A stretch of 64,000 nt of DNA from Pyropia yezoensis (Eukaryota; Rhodophyta; Bangiophyceae; Bangiales; Bangiaceae), in contig CM020619.1 in NCBI GenBank assembly GCA_009829735.1, positions 16,249,816 through 16,313,815 of the forward strand. Reading direction: 5' to 3'. The notes under the pieces are model-generated. The model saw only the letters and a list, made by a program, of their open reading frames with translations. It was not told where the DNA came from and did no database searches. Position numbers and translations under genes: made by a program. Each line of letters starts with the position of its first letter. Position 1 is the first letter of the stretch. Positions 63,751 through 64,000 of this stretch are shown piece by piece.

Positions 63751-63943
63751 GTACGAGCCGGTGGGTAGGGTTGTGGGGTCATGGCGGCTCCCCAGCGCCA
63801 CACGGCCGGGGGCGGTGCCAGGTCGTGGTGTGTACATACAGACGAAAACTCGACGGCGCTGCCGCCGCCGGTGCCCATACGTGCGCGATGGCCCGTCCAA
63901 CCCCGCCTCTCGCCGTCCCGCCCCCCCCCCCCCCTACCGCCCC

Positions 63944-64000
63944 CTACTTCCACCAGTTGATCCCCTGCATCTTGCGGGGCACCCGCCGGGGCTCCCGCGG
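63944..64000 (-). CDS. Possible C-terminus of a gene entering from the right edge (partial)
   Basis: The last 57 bases read on the minus strand as 18 codons ending PRKMQGINWWK and TAG. The sequence is not low complexity, in contrast to other frames here, so it may be a true C-terminus convergent with SCC3. It is too short to identify. Confidence 0.3.
   Translation of the reverse strand, partial: PREPRRVPRKMQGINWWK

Noticed and set aside
1-64000. CRISPR arrays, bacterial operons or rRNA genes
   Set aside because: None seen. The tandem arrays present are coding low-complexity repeats or minisatellites without spacer structure.

Overview
This is a nuclear window from a GC-rich, intron-poor eukaryote. 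The gene content is purely eukaryotic: cohesin SCC3, SWI3, SKP1, PEX4, RPC9, an SPF27-type splicing factor, a Sec23-like COPII protein, an RWP-RK factor and an EF-hand kinase. Most coding regions are single long exons packed with Gly, Ala, Pro and Ser runs, and many poly-G/poly-C tracts lie inside and between genes. Only three genes show introns (PEX4, RPC9, SKP1), all with GTGCGT or GTACGT donors. A tRNA-Ser gene carries an insert in its D-loop, a trait known from red algae such as Cyanidioschyzon. Together with RWP-RK, a starch-debranching pullulanase and PEX4 this suggests an alga, most likely a bangiophyte red alga of Porphyra/Pyropia type. That assignment is inference; another GC-rich alga is possible.

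Layout. 1-2330: no supportable gene, long poly-G/C. 2331-5453 (+): RING-H2 protein. 5970-7025 (-): decayed glycoside hydrolase (GH2-like). 8195-13386 (-): multidomain pullulanase with a frame break at a G15 tract. 14178-16318 (-): disrupted Myb/telobox gene, abutted by a 5'-truncated chromodomain retroelement (16319-19003) that carries an extra antisense ORF converging on the integrase/chromodomain ORF. 19973-21873 (+): broken unknown gene in a less GC-biased island. 22277-22925: 649-bp element with terminal inverted repeats. 24686-25853 (+): PEX4. 26594-35398 (-): SWI3/SMARCC with a giant RS-dipeptide insert. 38648-42341 (+): RWP-RK factor with two frame breaks at homopolymers. 42862-44027 (-): SKP1. 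44482-44574 (+): tRNA-Ser(GCU). 44797-47925 (-): Sec23-like. 48269-49212 (+): RPC9. 49293-49941: second, inverted copy of the 649-bp element. 50254-51135 (+): SPF27/BCAS2-like. 51636-56750 (-): EF-hand protein kinase. 58141-63750 (+): SCC3/STAG. At the right edge a gene on the minus strand may end (63944-64000).

The genes are unrelated housekeeping functions (ubiquitination, chromatin, splicing, secretion, transcription, starch metabolism), as expected for a eukaryotic chromosome, not an operon or island. The region 14-23 kb is the accessory part: retroelement remnant, antisense ORF, broken orphan gene and inverted-repeat element.
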